The notes beneath the pieces are model-generated. The model was not told the origin of the DNA. It saw only the letters and a list, made by a program, of their open reading frames with translations, and made no database searches. Made by a program: the position numbers and the translations under genes. From positions 2,227,038-2,291,037 of the forward strand of contig JAHNZQ020000308.1 in assembly GCA_019155205.2 (NCBI GenBank): a stretch of DNA of 64,000 bases. The letters run 5' to 3'. The stretch is from Gracilaria vermiculophylla (taxonomy: Eukaryota; Rhodophyta; Florideophyceae; Gracilariales; Gracilariaceae). The stretch's first letter is position 1. Every line of letters begins with the position of its first letter. Positions 30,784 to 42,500 of this stretch are shown piece by piece.

Positions 30784-30785
30784 CA

Positions 30786-33700
30786 ATGGCTTCCTTCACT
30801 GTCCGCGTCGACAAGCTCACCTGCATCAACTGTGTGCGCAAGGTGCAAAACGTCTTGCTCGACTGCGGCGCACGCGATGTAAGCGTCGAATTGGACACCG
30901 GTCTGGCAACGGGCGTCTTCGATCACCACCCCGATGCGCTCGTCACCGCCATCGAGGCTGCCGGCAAGCCCGCCACCCTACTTTTGCCCGCGCCCTCAGA
31001 ACCGTTGCGCCTCCGCGTCGAAGGCATGAGCTGCATGGGCTGCGTCAGGAAAATATCTTCCGCTCTGCAAAAGCTTGAAGCTGCCTCCGACGTGCATGTT
31101 GACCTGGAGGCAAAGCTTGCTACCCTCATGTTTGCGGACGATCCACAGCTTGCACTTGAGGCTATAAAACAGGCCGGAAAGAGCGCTGTTATACTTGACG
31201 AACAGCCACCTACCCGTGCCGCACCACCCCCAGCCCATGTCGCAACGCCCATGGCCATGTCTGCCGAGCCCGGAAAGTTCACCCTGACTGACGAGCTTGA
31301 CGTGCTCGAACTGTCTTCCCCTCGCATCGAGTCAAAGCCGACCATATTCTCCTCCCCCGATGGTATGGTTTTCGACACATCGGAACCCGATATCTCTGCA
31401 CACGCCACCACCAATCTCCGTGTCGCCGGCATGACGTGCGCTAGCTGCGTCTCCGTTGTTGAGCAAATTCTCACGAAGCTGCCAGGTGTGGAAACCGCTC
31501 GTGTCAACTTGCTTGCCGGCCGCGCCACTGTCGTTCATGAGCAGCTCTATCCCACTCCAGTGGAGATGACCGAAGCCGTCTCCTCGGCGGGCTACCAAGC
31601 CACGGTCTTGCACTCGACCACCTCAGCTGGGGACAACAACGCCCCGTCGCAGCTCTGCAACATGTTCCGCATTGAGTTTGGGACCAACAAGCAGGCGCAG
31701 AACGCTGTCAAACTGCTGCGTTTCATGGACGGTGTGCAAGATGTTGATTTTCACGCCCAAACCGTGTCGATCACCCTAGCCACTGGCTGCGCCAAGTCCA
31801 TCATCATTCACGCTCTTGAGTATGATGGGACTTTTGGCAAGATGCGCGTGCGACAATCTCAGAGAGCGGAGCTCCAAGATTTTGAGAATGGAGATGCTCA
31901 GGGCGCGACAAGCGTCATCGACGAAGAGGCCAAGATGTGGCGACGTCGTTTCATCTTGGCGCTGTTGTTCTTTGTGCCCATTTTCATCACTGGCTTGGTG
32001 CAAATGTTCACCACCGTATTGTCGTTCAACCTCATGATGTGGGTGCATATGGCCTTGTGCACGCCCGTCCAGTTCGTTTGTGGCGCTAACTTCTACCGCG
32101 CTAGCTACTATGCTCTGAAAAAGCGCCGAGCGACCATGGACGTGCTTGTAGCCCTTTCAACGTCGATAGCTTACTTCTCAAGCGCTATCGTGCTGTTGTT
32201 CGGGCTTGGACAGGCTGGAAACTCAAACCTTGGTCACACCGTCATGTTCAAGGTTTCGGCAATGATCATCACCATGGTGTTGCTGGGCAAGTGGCTCGAG
32301 TCTTCAGCCAAGAGGAAAGCGGCCGCGGGTGTTGCCCAGCTCTCTGCGCTGGCGCCAGAGAATGCCATTTTATTCGACGAGAAGAACAAAGTGTCATGCC
32401 ACACGGAAGTGCCCGTCAAGGTCCTCGACATTGGGGACGTGGTCCGGCTCATTCCCGGTGACCGTGTTCCGGTTGACGGAGAAGTCATTGAGGGGACTTC
32501 CGCCGTCAATGAGTCGATGCTCACGGGAGAAAGTCGGCCTGTTCCGAAAAGAGTAGGCGATCACGTCTACGGTGGTACGGTTAATGACTGCGGCTCTCTG
32601 CTGATTCGCACCACCGCCGTAGGTTCTGATGCCGTATTGTCCCAGATAGTCAAACTGGTCAACGATGCGCAAACCTCGCGAGCCCCGGTGGAATCTTTTG
32701 CGGACAGAGTCTCTGGCGTCTTTGTTCCCTGTGTGGTTTTGTTTTCCGCTCTGGTGTTCACCGTTTGGTATTCGGCTGCATTCTTCAGGTGGATTCCCGA
32801 AGAGTGGTACGCTGATGAAGGCCCGTTCTTCTTTGCACTGCTCTTCGCCCTTGAAACCATGGTGATTGCGTGTCCCTGTGCTCTAGGCCTAGCGACGCCT
32901 ACTGCTGTCATGGTGGCATCAGAAGTGGGAGCAAAACATGGTATCTTGTTCCGGGGAGGGGGGGCAGCAATCGAAGCTGCCAAGAACGTGCACCACGTGG
33001 TCTTCGACAAGACTGGCACACTCACAGTAGGAACGCCGCAGGTTGTGGCTTCCATGACCAGTGAAAAAGCCACAACCTCCCTCCGTAACGCCTCCTCGGT
33101 TTTGCAAAGCCTTGTGTACGTTGTGGAGTCGCAGTCGCATCACCCCCTTGCGAATGCGATTTCCAACTACGTGGCTGACCTCGAGGGTGGCAGAATTACT
33201 GAGAGTGAAGCGGTGCACAAAGTGTCATGGATCGAGGAAGTCCCTGGCCGTGGAATGAGAGCTCTTGTGAACAAGAACGAGTTTTCCGTGCTTGTGGGCT
33301 CTCGTGAGTTCGTCTTCGCCGACGTGACCGAGCGTGATCTCTTCTCGGAAGAAGAGGTCAAGGAAATCGATCACATGGAGGCCAGGGAGGGACTCACCAT
33401 TGTCGCGGCAATCGTAAACCAGCGATACGGTTGCGTGTTTGGTCTGGAGGACACCGTTCGTCCTGAGGCCCGAAGAGTGGTTGAGGCATTGCACTCCATG
33501 AAGATCGGCACTAGCTTGGTCACTGGAGATTCTGCGGAGACCGGGAGGGCTGTCGCTAGAAAGAGCGGCATCTCACTGGGATCAGTGCACGCGAGGGCCA
33601 TGCCATGGTCGAAGGTTGACATCGTCCAAGAACTTGAACCGTCTTGCTTTGTTGGCGACGGTATCAATGACGCTCCCGCTCTGGCTGCTGCTTCCATGGG

Positions 33701-34151
33701 AATCGCGATAGGGGCTGGGGCGCCTGTCGCCGCAGAGTCTGCCGCTGTGGTTCTAGTGGGAGACGACCTTCGCGGCGTCGTCAATGCCATTGCTCTGGCA
33801 CGAACAGCATTCCGCCGCGTTCGGTTGAATTTTGCCTGGGCCATCGGGTACAACATAATAAGCATTCCCCTGGCGGCGGGAATCTTGTACCCCATGTTCC
33901 AAATCCGGGTTCCTCCGTTCGTTGCAAGCGGAGCGATGGCTCTCTCAAGCACATGTGTCATTCTCAGCTCCCTGGCACTGCGTTGGTATCGACCAGTGCT
34001 AAAGGGCGACGAGATTCATGGGCCAGCAATCGCTGAGTTTGAAATCGAGCCGGCATCGAGCGCGGGTAGTGTCGTGGATTTACACCCAGCAAACAGATCA
34101 GGCAGTGAAGAGCTAAATCGCCCGTTGTTGATTGAGGAGGTGGCCGTTTAG
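30786..34151 (+). CDS. Copper-transporting P1B-type ATPase (heavy-metal pump)
   Basis: A 1121-residue copper pump. I start at ATG 30786 (caATGG), where the first metal domain begins; the open frame upstream is low-complexity leader. Three N-terminal metal-binding domains carry CxxC: CINC (13-16), CMGC (83-86) and CASC (218-221). A fourth domain-like segment ([18 protein letters not shown]) lacks Cys. Catalytic landmarks are TGES (580), CPC in the membrane (696-698), the phosphorylated DKTGTLT (Asp741), the P1B-specific SHHPLA (His786-Pro787), and [10 protein letters not shown] (957). These define ATP7/CCC2/RAN1-like Cu(I) exporters of the Golgi or plasma membrane, which load cuproenzymes or detoxify copper. 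No intron. Length is close to plant RAN1 (about 1000). The short acidic C-tail ends [12 protein letters not shown], whose LL could be a sorting signal. Confidence 0.95.
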   Translation: MASFTVRVDKLTCINCVRKVQNVLLDCGARDVSVELDTGLATGVFDHHPDALVTAIEAAGKPATLLLPAPSEPLRLRVEGMSCMGCVRKISSALQKLEAASDVHVDLEAKLATLMFADDPQLALEAIKQAGKSAVILDEQPPTRAAPPPAHVATPMAMSAEPGKFTLTDELDVLELSSPRIESKPTIFSSPDGMVFDTSEPDISAHATTNLRVAGMTCASCVSVVEQILTKLPGVETARVNLLAGRATVVHEQLYPTPVEMTEAVSSAGYQATVLHSTTSAGDNNAPSQLCNMFRIEFGTNKQAQNAVKLLRFMDGVQDVDFHAQTVSITLATGCAKSIIIHALEYDGTFGKMRVRQSQRAELQDFENGDAQGATSVIDEEAKMWRRRFILALLFFVPIFITGLVQMFTTVLSFNLMMWVHMALCTPVQFVCGANFYRASYYALKKRRATMDVLVALSTSIAYFSSAIVLLFGLGQAGNSNLGHTVMFKVSAMIITMVLLGKWLESSAKRKAAAGVAQLSALAPENAILFDEKNKVSCHTEVPVKVLDIGDVVRLIPGDRVPVDGEVIEGTSAVNESMLTGESRPVPKRVGDHVYGGTVNDCGSLLIRTTAVGSDAVLSQIVKLVNDAQTSRAPVESFADRVSGVFVPCVVLFSALVFTVWYSAAFFRWIPEEWYADEGPFFFALLFALETMVIACPCALGLATPTAVMVASEVGAKHGILFRGGGAAIEAAKNVHHVVFDKTGTLTVGTPQVVASMTSEKATTSLRNASSVLQSLVYVVESQSHHPLANAISNYVADLEGGRITESEAVHKVSWIEEVPGRGMRALVNKNEFSVLVGSREFVFADVTERDLFSEEEVKEIDHMEAREGLTIVAAIVNQRYGCVFGLEDTVRPEARRVVEALHSMKIGTSLVTGDSAETGRAVARKSGISLGSVHARAMPWSKVDIVQELEPSCFVGDGINDAPALAAASMGIAIGAGAPVAAESAAVVLVGDDLRGVVNAIALARTAFRRVRLNFAWAIGYNIISIPLAAGILYPMFQIRVPPFVASGAMALSSTCVILSSLALRWYRPVLKGDEIHGPAIAEFEIEPASSAGSVVDLHPANRSGSEELNRPLLIEEVAV

Positions 34152-36704
34152 AATCCCATTTTGTAGATCGTTGCAACACTCAAATGTAAATTGTACTCCT
34201 AACAACGAACAGTCATCCTTTTTTTTTGGTTTTTCTGATCGAAAGCAATACGCTTCACGCTAATATGACGTTTTATTAAGTTTCGTCACAGAGGTCAATA
34301 TACGTCAGTTTATCATCTGCCGTGATTAATCGCGGAGAAATTTGCAAGATTGTGCCGCGCAGAGCAACTCTATGACAATCAATTCTTTATTCAACTCCAA
34401 CCAAAATGGTCACTCAGAAATTCGAAACCATGCGGTCGCGACCATATTTCTCTTACCACCCAAAAAAAGTGAAGACACTCCTGCACACTCGGCTCTACCA
34501 CCGTTACTGTTGCGACCAACCTCGTCATACTAGGTTAATGTATCTCTTTGGCCTTTAGTGCCATGATCGGGACCGCAGCCAAGATCAAAATCAGTGATGG
34601 AGAAAGGAGACAATCATCGCGATAAATTTGAAATTTTGAATATAGAGAGTGCATGCTACAGCCATTGATAAAAACTGGAAGCCAATACGCCCTCTTTCTG
34701 TTCCAAATCAGTCTTGCTTCACATCAGAGTCGTTGATTTTCAAAAAGTTTTGGACATGGAAAAAAAATTGTTTTCATTGTAAACAGAGTATGAATCCAGA
34801 AATCACATATCTCTGGTCTTAAAAAAAGATTGAATGGTGCCTGAATGAAAGTTCCTCGCTCCCTAAACTCTTAAAGATGGTATCACAATTAAGGAGATAG
34901 ATTTTGAGCTATCACAGGTTCTTAGAAAACATGTACAGCCGAGTTTGAAAGCTGTTCTTATCTTTACATGAGGACATAAAAAGGATTTGACAATAGTTGT
35001 TCTCTTCAAAGATCAAACGAGAAAGATTCTATACACACAAATGTACCAAAAGGGGAAACTTTCGAATATAAGCATCTTGAAAAAGCAAAAGAGTTCTAAC
35101 CATGTTTTATTGACATGAAAGTTGGACTGATCTGGAGACATTCTGAAAATCTGCATAACTGAACCAATGCTGACCTTTTACCGATCGCTGTTGATGAAAA
35201 CGTGCTTAAATTAATGAACTAAACGACCTTCCTCTTTCCTCATGTAAATAACAACCCCCATTTACCTGTAAATGTGCGGTTGCACCAAACAAAGGCCAAT
35301 ACTAGATTGGATATTTTGATTTCTTCTCGAACATTTTAGTCGCTAAGGAACATCTTAAAATAATATTACCTTCGGTTGTTTACCATAGTTCTTCAGGAAT
35401 AGATTCGGACAGGCGCTTAAATACACCGTTTTGTTGCCACAATTAAATCTGTTTTTTATATCTCTCCGATATGAAATGCACCTATACTTTCACAATAGGA
35501 CCGTACCAGATTCAGTTTCGGTATATGAGAGGATAAAAAACCAATCAAATACACTTCGACAGACGGTCCTCTCTTTCTTCTCTTGCGTTCTGATTCAGTA
35601 CTTTACTCATTTCTCTCTGCCTCTTGTGGGAATATCCTTTTTCGTAAGTCATACTGTAGCTCTCGGAATGGGTCTACGTTTCACTCACTTTTGGACTGTG
35701 CAGTGATTCTATGAGTCGGACCAAAGATGTAGATTTGATGAAAAAGCATCACGGATGGATCATATGCGGTCATGACTAGAAAGCGCCTGGAGATCATTGT
35801 GTCGCAAATAGGGTTCTTGATTGCTAATGAGAAATGATACAATGCAAATTGCGACTTGTGTGTCTATATAGGCGTGCATTTGTGATGCCGTTCAAACAAT
35901 GTTGCTGTCAGAACGAGAAAACAGCAGCAGTTATCCTGCTTTTGGACTTTTTGACAGCTGACATTGCGCATGATATCGTCAATCACAAAAATGAAACTAA
36001 AGAGATATTTTATTAATATAATCCACCGATCATTTCCGCGAGAGATGCGGGTTTGTTTTTTGGTTCCTAATCATTTTCTATACCCAGCTTGACATTTCGC
36101 ATCTATTTTGCTTTCATTAGAGAAGAACCTCAATCCTAAATATCTACAGCATGAAGGCATGCGGAACTGATGCAATAGTACAGACCAAGGCTTTTTTTGG
36201 AGAGCAGATGATCTTGAAACCCAATTATTCCCGGAAAATCGACTTTCTTTCCTCTTGTTTTGAATGGAAAAGAAGACCCTCGTCTCATTCTTTTATGACT
36301 TCTTCATTCCAGAAGGTCAGAATGAGCTTGATGTAAAACTTTAACCCGTTCAGAGCAAGCTCGACAGTGTAAATATTCGAAAGAGAAGACCTCAAAGGAG
36401 AAATCAATGTGTTTGTGAAAGAATCGATATAGTTCTGGAAGACATCGAAACCAAGAGAATATTCCATGGAATTACAAGAGGGACGGTGAGACAAGTGATT
36501 GTTCGGACAGAAACTTCCTAGACGTAGTATGATGTACATTCACCATTCATTTTCTGACAAAGAGAACGAGAGAGCTTTAGTAACAGAAGAATTTGAAAGG
36601 AGAGTAACATACGCTTCAGACGAAAAGGGCACAGACTTTGAGCAGTGTAGATTTTCTAACTGCCTTTGATATGAAATAGTACTGATCTAAACAAATTCAT
36701 ATTA
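34152..36704. other. AT-rich gene desert
   Basis: About 2.5 kb of AT-rich sequence without a supportable gene or RNA. Short frames have no domains. It leads directly into the Tc1-type element. Confidence 0.5.
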
Positions 36705-36830
36705 CAGTGCGTTTCAAAAACATATTACCCCTCAAAAGTGCGCCAAAACTGTACTGTAGGCTAGATTTTGCACATAGTCTATGTAGAATCGTTTCAAAAA
36801 GATATGTACACCTTTTTCTCTCTAGTAAAA

Positions 36831-36889
36831 ATGGCTCGAGGCCCGCCACTTTCCAAGCAAGAACAGCTTCTAATCGTTAAATTGAACGC
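36831..36889 (+). CDS. Tc1-type transposase, N-terminal fragment (runs into gap)
   Basis: Nineteen codons are visible, MARGPPLSKQEQLLIVKLN, before the run of N. This resembles the start of Tc1-like transposases, where a helix-turn-helix DNA-binding domain follows a basic start. The position just inside the inner terminal repeat is as expected. Everything after this, including the catalytic DDE domain, is missing from the assembly. Confidence 0.6.
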
Positions 36890-36989
36890 NNNNNNNNNNN
36901 NNNNNNNNNNNNNNNNNNNNNNNNNNNNNNNNNNNNNNNNNNNNNNNNNNNNNNNNNNNNNNNNNNNNNNNNNNNNNNNNNNNNNNNNN
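36890..36989. other. Assembly gap (100 N)
   Basis: Exactly 100 N, the usual placeholder for a gap of unknown size. It sits inside the transposon, so reads from multiple copies probably could not be placed. Confidence 0.99.
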
Positions 36990-37297
36990 ATATGTTTTTG
37001 AAACGTTTTTTTGACTTTACTTTTTTCTGAAACCTATTTTTGTAGGCGTACAGTATACATTTGTTCGTTTTTTTGAGATTTCACAGCATGTCGTATGTTT
37101 TTGAAACAGTCTGTACTTTCAAGAGGAATTAAGGGCAACCCGGTGGTCCTGATACTGTGCAGAGTACTTCAGGATTCTTCACTGAAATTGATTACCTGAT
37201 TTGCACTAATTGTTTCAAAAATCTCGCGCGCACGAATGACAAATCATGCATCAATCTTGACGATCTTATGCGTTTTTATTTTAATTCTTCAGTGTTC

Positions 37298-38179
37298 TCA
37301 TTGCTGAGTCATGTTCAAAAGATCGTACACGACAACAAATCCATTCTCAATGGATTTTATAAGCTGAATATGCTCTGCTAAAGGGAAAGGCGCACTTTCG
37401 TAGTTGGCGTCCACATCCCACTTCGCAATCTTGTTTGGGACAGTGTTCACAACTGCAACTTGCGCACCACTTTCTTTCACGGACATCAGGAGACCAGCAA
37501 GTGGGATTGGATCTGAACCTTGTTCGGTGTGAATTCTGACGAATATATTGGCCTTCGACGGTGGTTTCTTCGTCGCATCCTCCCGAATGTATTTAACATC
37601 GAATGCGTATCCTTCATCACGAATGATACTGTGCGCCTCTTCAAGTTGTGCGGAATTGGAATCCAAACAGTATAACTGTGGTCTCACTTGATAGCTTTCC
37701 AGGCTTAACATTTGAGATAAAGCCTTGAGTATGGGTAGGTGTTTATGGCAAGGGTACACAGCAAGCGATGCCAGTTCCTCATTGTGCACCAACTCAAATA
37801 ATACTTCAGATATGCGATGAACCGATAGCTCAGAAAGCGTGCTGACCTTGACCTTGTCGAGCTGATTTGGAGCCGTTTTCAAAGGAAGTTTCTGAGTTTG
37901 GTGATTGGATTTAGGCATCAGGGCGTACTCAGCATGAGTTTGAGCAGAAAGGCGAAGCGTCGGGGCAAAAGAGAATATTACCAGAGCAAAGAGAAACAAT
38001 GTCACAGTTTGATACTTGTTGGATGATGCTTTCCTTCGAGCAGAAAGCGATGTAGAACGACTCACAGTTACTGGGAGCGAAGATGCCGATGTGCTCGGAG
38101 TGTATGTTGACGTTCTTGAAGAGGAAGAAGCAATGGATCTTTGAGATCTAGACAGATTAAACCCAAGAGATCGAAACAT
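37298..38179 (-). CDS. Single-pass membrane protein with Rossmann-like C-terminal domain
   Basis: A 293-residue protein from ATG 38179 (the longer frame begins at TTG). The first ~55 residues are Ser/Thr/Arg-rich, followed by one transmembrane helix (about 57-72, TVTLFLFALVIFSFA), so it is probably type II with the C-terminal domain in the Golgi or other secretory lumen. The remaining ~210 residues alternate strands and helices (LASLAVYPCHKHLPILKA, PQLYCLDSNSAQLEEAH, GFVVVYDLLN), reminiscent of a class I methyltransferase or glycosyltransferase-like fold, but no diagnostic motif is present. A GTAAGT-like sequence just upstream (about 38193) could mark a 5'-leader intron. Function unknown. The gene ends about 185 bp from the transposon. 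Confidence 0.65.
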   Translation of the reverse strand: MFRSLGFNLSRSQRSIASSSSRTSTYTPSTSASSLPVTVSRSTSLSARRKASSNKYQTVTLFLFALVIFSFAPTLRLSAQTHAEYALMPKSNHQTQKLPLKTAPNQLDKVKVSTLSELSVHRISEVLFELVHNEELASLAVYPCHKHLPILKALSQMLSLESYQVRPQLYCLDSNSAQLEEAHSIIRDEGYAFDVKYIREDATKKPPSKANIFVRIHTEQGSDPIPLAGLLMSVKESGAQVAVVNTVPNKIAKWDVDANYESAPFPLAEHIQLIKSIENGFVVVYDLLNMTQQ

Positions 38180-39565
38180 GACGTTGAATCGCGAACTTAC
38201 TCTACTTGAGAGCAATTGAAGTCAAAGCAAACAACATTACCAGTTGAAACACCGCAGGGTTGTAGATTCATGTTCGGTAAAACTGAAAGACGTTTGCCAT
38301 AGGAATGAAGACAGGGCCGTACCCTTTGGAAGTAGTAGGGCTCCTTCTGCTTGGTTTGTAGAATATCAGTCATTCGAACAAAGCTGCCGGCCCGGGAGCT
38401 TATTTCTGTCTGTCAGGTACGGGCTTTGCTGACACAAATCCAAAACGGCGCATGCGGTGAACATAAAAGGTCTTCAGAATTTGCATCACATACGCGTGTT
38501 TGCCAGGCTCTCTTTCTGAGCCTGTTGTATTACATGAACAAGGGGTTGTACGGTCACCCGGTTTTTGCCGTGGAACTGCGAGGTAAGCTCTGAAGTCATC
38601 AAAGATAGCGAAACCAGACACCTTCCTGAGCTGTAAGATGACAAGAAACTGATATCTTATTAGGTACACATGAGAGAAAATGTCGGAAGTCGTCTTCGGC
38701 TCATTTGATTTCAAAATAAATTTCGAAACTCATCGTCGAGTGGACAGGAAACTATTTGAAGCACCGTCAAAGATAACAACGGGGCGCTCGTGCGCCGCTC
38801 AGGGCAATTATTCATGAGACTGTACTGTAGGTTACGAACTCGGGTCCGTTCCCCTGGCGGTCGACTTTGCTAAGTATCCTACGACATGGAAAGTATTGGA
38901 CACAAAGAAGCGCCCATTAGTGGCCAAGGCCCCTTTCTGGCAAAGCGGGCACTTCTTCACACCCTGATCAACTTTCGGCAAATGTCTTGGTGGCTTTGAA
39001 GCAGTCCTTCTCGAAAATATGGCAGAACCCTTTTACATGATGGGCTGCGAAACATTGTTGTCCGCAACAGGAACGAAGGCGGTATTTGCGACACGCGCAC
39101 ATCGCATCTTAGGTAACAGCGAACTCTACGACCTGAGCTGAATCGCTGTTGTGGGCAGGTAAGTGATGTTTGCCGGGGGAAAGGCTTGTTGGCGGGAAAA
39201 TGCCGTTGTCACGGCATGTATTTTTGATGTCACGTTAGCAGAAACGCATTTAGCACATAAAACCTGAAATGCAAAATTCTGCAGCCGAACGCGAATCCGA
39301 AAACAGGCAGCGGTAGTGCGGGTGCCCATCTATGCATTTGTCTCACCACATTGCAGTGCTTATTTTATGCCCTGCCTGTGAAAGGGGTGCATACGCTACT
39401 TGTCCGCGCTTTCAGGTGACCTTCTTCACTGCCGAAGCCAACTGACAAAATAATCTTTTCTGGAACAACGAAACGCAATGGCCACTTTCGGCGGAAAGCA
39501 ATAACTTTCTTGTACAGCCTGTTTTCACTCGGCGCTAGCGTCTTCGAAACGGCGGCTAGTTCGAG
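38180..39565. other. Intergenic region with a Cys-rich fragment
   Basis: No complete gene. On the minus strand around 38900-39099 a short Cys/His-rich frame (starts MCACRKYRLRSCCGQQC) is followed, in another frame, by KKCPLCQKGAL. This looks like the remains or exons of a zinc-binding protein. Confidence 0.4.
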
Positions 39566-42500
39566 ATGCCGAGGACCCCTAAACAGCGCAAAGGGGAGTT
39601 GGATCCCCATGCGTTTGAATTTACCGGCGAAGAGGCAATTCAAGCCGATGAGGCAGCTAGAGCCCGTCCCACCTTTCGAAGACAGAAACTATCTATACTT
39701 TCTGCTCTTCCGACCTCGCCGACCCCGTTAAGCAACCCTACGAAGAGGTCAGCTTTGGACGTTGAGAACAATCAAGACTCTGAACCGAAACAAGCCACAT
39801 ATGACAGACGTAGTTTCAACTACGCCGCAAAGCGTGTCCGACATTCCCTAGGTGTCTTGAAGCAAGGAACGAAGCGTACTAAAAGCGGACGCGAGAAATC
39901 AGGCTCGAAAAATCAGCGGAGTGCGAGAAGATGCGAAGCGGCGCTTGAGGCGACCATTGTTCATGCAGTCAAGAGGGAAGTCACACCAGAGCCACCTCCG
40001 ATTTCGCTTCATACCGTCAGTCAAAGCATTAGCGAGGCCTCCATTGCTTTTAGACGTTCAGGCCGGAAGCGATTCAGAACTACCAAAGCACTTCAGGTCT
40101 ACGAGGCAGCAAAAAGAAAACCTCACACACCCAAGCGAAGGCGAAGCAGTCCAGATGCTGGTTCTAATATCGAAGATCAACGAAAAAATGATCCAGATTG
40201 CGCTCGAATTAGTAGAAAACCGAAAGAAGAGGATGGTGAATCACTTCTCAAACCCGAAAAAGACCGTCGATCGGACCATAAAGAAAGCACCGGACTTCGA
40301 TATAGAAAGTTCGAAGAAGTTGAGATGCATTTTCAATCTCAGAATGTGGTTATATGGAAAGACGCGAATGCCTCTGAAATGGCAAATGAATCGAAGATTT
40401 GCATTCCTTCCGAAGGCGGTTCATCTAAAGTCGTCTGTGCGTTATCGTCAGCGAAAATCATGTCTGATTCTGGGAATGAGGATCGCAGCAAATCTGGAGC
40501 CCACAAATCGTCGTCGAATCATTGCTCTCCGGGAAGCGAACATGAGCTAGAAACTGGCGAACGGGTGGATTCAGGGCCGTTATCTTCCATTGCTAAACCT
40601 ATGATTACACAACAAGGGAAAGGGGATCCTTCAGAACCTCCACGATCGTGCCTGCATGACAGTGGCATTTCAGGTCAACACATGAATGAAAACTTACGTA
40701 ACAATTTGGCTTTCCAGGAACATAAGATGAAACCGCGAAGTGATCAGAGCAATAATGAAAAGAAAGCATTGCAGCATGAAGCATCGGTTCGAGAGAGTGT
40801 TGTCGGCAATCTTGAGAAAGGCCAGGATTCGAATGCATCTGTCTCACCAATCACACATGTACATTCAAATAACGACGAATCGGGATTCCTCGTGGATCGT
40901 GAGGTTGTCAGCGATGTAAAGAAAGGCAAATACTTGGAATTCAATGTGAAAGAAAAGGAAACCCTTGCTGCAGCCGAACGCCAAATATCCGAAGAGCGCG
41001 GCGGGCTTCCCAACCAGGCTCATGAACCAACTGTGCTTGATGGGCGACCTGGGAGCGGGAGTACTAGAAAACCGGAACTGAACTTCCATTTACTAGCATC
41101 ACCGGAAAACAATCATGAAGAAGCTGCAAGGACATCCCCTGAGCATATTGATAACGCTCAGGGTAAACCAATGTTAAGAACTACGATTTCGTTTGGCGTA
41201 CCGATGTCGGGGACAGATGAATCTGAAAAGCTTGAAGGAGACAAGAAGATACGGAACTGCGAAGAGTTGAGACATCAACAATCAGAAGATGGATGTCACA
41301 AACTTTTGAGCGACACAGACGCACAAGCATGTCATGTGAAAAGCAGTTCTGTGCAACCTTCGGAGCTAGAAAGACCTTTACTGGCTGGACCTGTGAGTAA
41401 TGGAAAGCCGTTAAAATATACAATTTTCACAATTCTGGAAGGTAAAAAAGAAACTGAAAGCCCTGGAAGGAAGACTGATGCTTCGATCACAGATATGGAA
41501 ATAGATTTGAAATCTGAAGCTGAGGGTTCTACTGAAAAGACACGGCCTGTAAAACCGCCACTGGACATCCCCAGGAACTCCGTGCGAGGAGAGAGCGATG
41601 CCGCGCCGTGTCAGTCAGAGTTAAACAACGAGAAACGTTTATGTACTCAATCAACTTCATTGGAAGAAGGTGAACGGCAATATCAGTCAGTCATCCCCAA
41701 ATTGTCAGAAAAAGGTGAAGGTCAGGAAGCTCAGAATGGTCAGAATGGTCAGAATGGTCAATATGCACCGCTCGAAAGAATAAGTCATGAAAAGGATCAA
41801 ATTGCTGAAATCTCCCGACCGACGATCAAGGATTGCCCGAAATCGAAACAGACATTTTCTAAGCGCGTTCGCTTTGTTGAGCCAGCAAAGTCGTTCTCAG
41901 CTAAGATAGATAAAAAAGGATTCAGCGACATTATGAAAATGAGACTGCGCAAAGCAAGGTGTAAACAAATGACACCATATGCAGGGCGCGGCGTCACAGT
42001 TATGACGGTGGGTGGGCCGGGACCAGATGAAAAGGAAAGACGAGTTTTTCTGGACGAACTGCAGTACATTCTTGATGGTATCTTCAAACCGAGGGGCAAA
42101 TCTGAACAGAAATCACCCCAGCTTGAAAGCCAGTTGGTATCCAAGACTTTGATTTCGTTGACACATCTTTTGATGAGAAAATCTCGTGAAGTGAAATCAA
42201 CTGCGGAAGATGAAAGTGATAGTGCCTTGATTCAAATTCTATCCACGCAGCCTTCTCTATTCCGGAGTATTGTAAGTCAACTGTGTGGGGTCTTTGGAAA
42301 GTCAAGAAGCGTTGACGCTGTATTAGCTGTTGTGTTCGTGCTTATTTTTAGAGCGACTTCAAAGCTCCTTCTTATTGGCGCAAACGAGCTCGATGTTCTT
42401 CTCAATGCCTTTTTTCGGAGCAGTGCGGCTGCTCTGAAAGCGGATGAGGTTGGAAGTCAGAAGAAGTTTGGGGCTGCATGCGGCAACAATGTTAAAGACG

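Larger units (their letters stand above)
30003..30785. other. Divergent promoter region with poly-C tract and leader repeats
   Basis: This spacer lies between the unknown GC-rich gene (-) and the copper ATPase (+). It holds the 88-base C tract (30337-30424), a TATA-like TATTTAAG at 30574-30581, and five 24-25-bp repeats that end directly at the ATPase start codon. Confidence 0.6.
36705..37113 (+). mobile_element. Tc1/mariner-type transposon, interrupted by assembly gap
   Basis: The element is flanked by TA on both sides (36703-36704 and 37114-37115), the target site of Tc1/mariner elements. Its ends are inverted: left CAGTGCGTTTCAAAAACATA and right (reverse complement) CAGACTGTTTCAAAAACATA, 17 of 20 identical. 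A second copy of the core lies inside each end: GTTTCAAAAAGATAT at 36791 on the left and its mirror at 36990-37004 on the right. This gives the IR/DR layout seen in Sleeping-Beauty-like Tc1 elements. A transposase start is visible before the gap. True length is unknown because 100 N replace the interior. Confidence 0.82.

Noticed and set aside
30507..30785. 93-residue N-terminal extension of the copper ATPase
   Set aside because: Begins in low-complexity leader and repeats; the good ATG and the first metal domain start at 30786.
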